In this document: positions 14,523 to 16,351 of the stretch, piece by piece | How the letters are laid out: every line of letters begins with the position of its first letter | Position numbering within the stretch: the stretch's first letter is position 1 | NCBI GenBank assembly: GCA_946186335.1 | Contig: CAMHMW010000028.1 | Coordinates: 1-16,351, forward strand | From: an uncultured Candidatus Melainabacteria bacterium | GTDB lineage: Bacteria; Cyanobacteriota; Vampirovibrionia; Gastranaerophilales; Gastranaerophilaceae | Length of the DNA stretch: 16,351 nucleotides | Direction: 5' to 3' | Position numbers and translations under genes: made by a program | The notes under the pieces: generated by a model | What the model was told of the DNA's origin: nothing | Seen by the model: the letters and a program-made list of their open reading frames with translations, nothing else | Database searches by the model: none

Positions 14523-16220
14523 ATGAAGTACGAAAATGTTTTCTCTTTGTTGGAAGAAATTACTATCAAGAATAGTGAAAAAGTTTCATTGGGAATTAAG
14601 TCAAGATACGGCTGGAATGAAGTTACTTACAAAGGATTAGGTTTGCTCTCGAGAAGACTGGCAAGTTACCTTATTGACGATTTACAAATTGAAAAAGGCG
14701 ACAATATTGCAATTTTATCAGAGTCAAAACCGGAATACGGGGCTTGTGTTTTTGGTTCCGTTCTGGCAGGTTTAACGACTGTTCCTCTGGATAACAAACT
14801 GACAATTTATGAACTTGAATCAATCTTATCAAACTGTTGTCCGAGTGTGTTGCTGGTTTCAAGTGCAAATTATAATAAGGCTCTTGAACTTAAAGAAAAA
14901 ATTGCTTCAATTAAGCACATAATAATTATGGAATCTTCCGCAAACGAAAGCAGTGACGTTCCAAGCATATATTCACTTCCTGAGGTTTACGAGGCAAAAT
15001 GGCGCCGCAGACCACTCAGTGCAACGGCTTTCATTATTTATACATCAGGTACTACGGGCAATCCGAAAGGGGTAGAAGTTTCTTTTAAAAACATGCTTGC
15101 ACAGATGCATGATTTAAGACTTGCATTAAAAGAAATACTTCCTGCAAATACCGAAATGAGAATGCTTTCTATCTTGCCGATGAACCATTTGTTTGAGTTG
15201 ACAGTCGGATTTTTCGTGTTCTTAAACCACGGATATTCAATTTACTATCCGCAAAGTCTTAAGCCAAAAGACATTATGGATGTTATGTCAGAAAAGAAAA
15301 TCAAATTTATGATAACGGTTCCTGCATTTTTAAAACTGTTAAAATCATCAATTGAATCGGAATTAAACAAAAAATCTCCGGTTGTTAAAGCAATCTTTTG
15401 GGGAAGTTATCTGGCTGCGAAATTCATGCCGATTAAAATGAGAAGATTATTATTCTCGTCTATTCATAAAAAATTCGGCGGGGAATTTTTCGGATGTATA
15501 ACGGGTGGTGCTCCGTTAGATATAGGTGTTGGTGAATTTTTCGAAAGAATTGGTATAACAGTTCATCAGGGCTACGGCTTATCCGAAACCTGTCCTGTTG
15601 TTGCTGTTAACCGCGGTAAATATCAGGATATGCGCTCAGTTGGTCCTGTTCTTAAATCTTACGAAGCAAAAATTGATGAAGCAACAGGTGAGTTGATGCT
15701 TAAAGGTCCGTCCGTTATGAAGGGATATTACAAGAGAGAAGATATGACAAATGAGGTAATAACTTCTGAGGGTTGGCTGCATACTGGTGATATTGCAAAA
15801 ATTGACCCGAAAACAAAACTCATTTATATTACCGGTCGTATTAAGAATATGATTGTTCTTTCCGGCGGTAAAAAAGTATTCCCCGAAGAAATTGAGTCAG
15901 TTCTTGAAACCAGTACAAATTTTGCAGAAGTTTGTGTATTCGGTATGAAACGTTCCTTTGGTGAAAAAGACGGATGTGAGGAAATCGCTGTTGTTATTGT
16001 TCCGACTGCTGATTATTCCGCTAAATTTACTCAATGGGATAATCTTGAAACGGCAGTAGTTAACGAAGTTAAGTTCCTGTCAGGCAGACTCGCACCCTAC
16101 AAACGTCCGATAAAAATTATAGTTCGTTCGGAAAATCTGCCAAGAACAACAACACGTAAACTGAAACGTAATGAAATTAAAAAACTGATTTCGGAGTTGG
16201 AATCAATTGGTGCTAAATAA
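14523..16220 (+). CDS. FadD-like AMP-binding acyl-CoA (or acyl-ACP) synthetase
   Basis: This is an ANL-superfamily enzyme that activates a carboxylic acid, probably a long-chain fatty acid, to an acyl-adenylate and then a thioester. Motifs from the 565-aa product: P-loop YTSGTTGNPKG (173-183), gate region LPMNHLFE (218-225), ITGGAPLD (326-333), QGYGLSET (349-356), WLHTGD (418-423), hinge ITGRIKNMIVLSGG (436-449) and the C-terminal PRTTTRKLKR with a candidate catalytic Lys at about 546. It has no fused acyltransferase domain. GGGGA (14512-14516) sits 6 nt before ATG 14523; a longer GTG start at 14481 precedes the expected transcript start and is rejected. It stands alone between its promoter and a terminator. 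Acyl-CoA versus acyl-ACP product cannot be decided from sequence. Confidence 0.92.
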   Translation: MKYENVFSLLEEITIKNSEKVSLGIKSRYGWNEVTYKGLGLLSRRLASYLIDDLQIEKGDNIAILSESKPEYGACVFGSVLAGLTTVPLDNKLTIYELESILSNCCPSVLLVSSANYNKALELKEKIASIKHIIIMESSANESSDVPSIYSLPEVYEAKWRRRPLSATAFIIYTSGTTGNPKGVEVSFKNMLAQMHDLRLALKEILPANTEMRMLSILPMNHLFELTVGFFVFLNHGYSIYYPQSLKPKDIMDVMSEKKIKFMITVPAFLKLLKSSIESELNKKSPVVKAIFWGSYLAAKFMPIKMRRLLFSSIHKKFGGEFFGCITGGAPLDIGVGEFFERIGITVHQGYGLSETCPVVAVNRGKYQDMRSVGPVLKSYEAKIDEATGELMLKGPSVMKGYYKREDMTNEVITSEGWLHTGDIAKIDPKTKLIYITGRIKNMIVLSGGKKVFPEEIESVLETSTNFAEVCVFGMKRSFGEKDGCEEIAVVIVPTADYSAKFTQWDNLETAVVNEVKFLSGRLAPYKRPIKIIVRSENLPRTTTRKLKRNEIKKLISELESIGAK

Positions 16221-16236
16221 ATAATAATTACAATAT

Positions 16237-16270
16237 AAAAGGGAAGTCGTGATTACGGCTTCCCTTTTTT
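16237..16270. terminator. Intrinsic terminator shared by acyl-activating gene and tRNA-Pro
   Basis: A 14-bp stem with one G-U pair (16237-16250 with 16255-16268) and a GATT loop has GGGAAG/CTTCCC as its core. A six-T run follows on the plus strand and a four-T run (TTTT then ATATTG) on the minus strand. It lies 16 bp after the plus-strand stop and 3 bp beyond the tRNA CCA end, so it can serve both convergent transcripts. Confidence 0.85.
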
Positions 16271-16273
16271 AAA

Positions 16274-16350
16274 TGGTCGGGATGACAAGATTTGAACTTG
16301 CGACCCCCGCGACCCGAACACGGTGCGCTACCAAGCTGCGCTACATCCCG
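16274..16350 (-). tRNA. tRNA-Pro (anticodon CGG), CCA encoded
   Basis: A complete 77-nt cloverleaf on the minus strand. Acceptor CGGGATG pairs with CATCCCG, then discriminator A and an encoded CCA (16274-16276). The D arm is GCGC-AGCTTGGTA-GCGC. The anticodon stem CCGTG/CGCGG (one G-U) closes the loop TTCGGGT, giving anticodon CGG at 16314-16316. The variable loop is GGGTC, and the T arm is GCAAG-TTCAAAT-CTTGT. The C1-G72 acceptor end and GGG at 35-37 fit bacterial tRNA-Pro of the CGG type. The 5' end is one base from the window edge, so its promoter is not visible. Confidence 0.95.
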
Positions 16351-16351
16351 A

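Noticed and set aside
16274..16350. tRNA-Pro as an integration site for a genomic island carrying the prepilins
   Set aside because: No integrase, no duplicated tRNA 3' end and no composition break are visible between the tRNA and the prepilin genes.

Overview
The window is about 16.4 kb of AT-rich bacterial DNA using the standard code. It looks Gram-negative, because it carries an HlyB/HlyD-type secretion pair. Six prepilin-like proteins begin with a (A/G)F(T/S/N)xxE processing site. The 'KKxAFTLAE' form and the 'DxNGxxGPN' pilin body are, as far as I recall, typical of gut Melainabacteria (Gastranaerophilales/Vampirovibrionia). That placement is an inference from motif style and base composition, not from a marker gene.

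Layout. (1) Bases 1-4316: the end of a type I secretion operon. It holds an HlyB-type ABC exporter (probably cut at its 5' end by the window edge), a compact HlyD-type adaptor, and a family-4 glycosyltransferase packed 4 bp behind it. The secreted substrate and the outer-membrane channel are not in the window. (2) Bases 4317-11203: a 204-bp promoter region, then five same-strand prepilin-like genes ending at a strong bidirectional terminator. The first three are very large (625, 424 and 656 aa). They share a prepilin N-terminus, a glycine-rich beta-type shell and an unusual C-terminal '(A)xxIxW' ending, with large unrelated and partly cysteine-rich inserts between. The last two (231 and 241 aa) are tandem paralogues of ordinary pilin size. 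(3) Bases 11204-12444: a REP-like palindrome, a sixth prepilin-like gene on the minus strand (318 aa) converging on the same terminator, and a divergent promoter region. (4) Bases 12445-14426: an M20 (peptidase T-like) metallopeptidase, coupled to a short DegT-like PLP-fold protein. (5) Bases 14427-16351: a FadD-like acyl-activating enzyme with its own promoter, a terminator, and tRNA-Pro(CGG) on the minus strand.

How the parts fit. The prepilins should be processed by a prepilin peptidase and threaded by a type IV pilus or type II secretion machine encoded elsewhere, since no pilB, pilC, pilD or pilQ is present. My reading is that the three large proteins are tip or surface-displayed minor pilins whose variable inserts face the environment, and the smaller ones are subunits or initiation-complex partners. 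The secretion/glycosyltransferase operon is a second surface-related unit. The metabolic genes at the right look like ordinary housekeeping genes.
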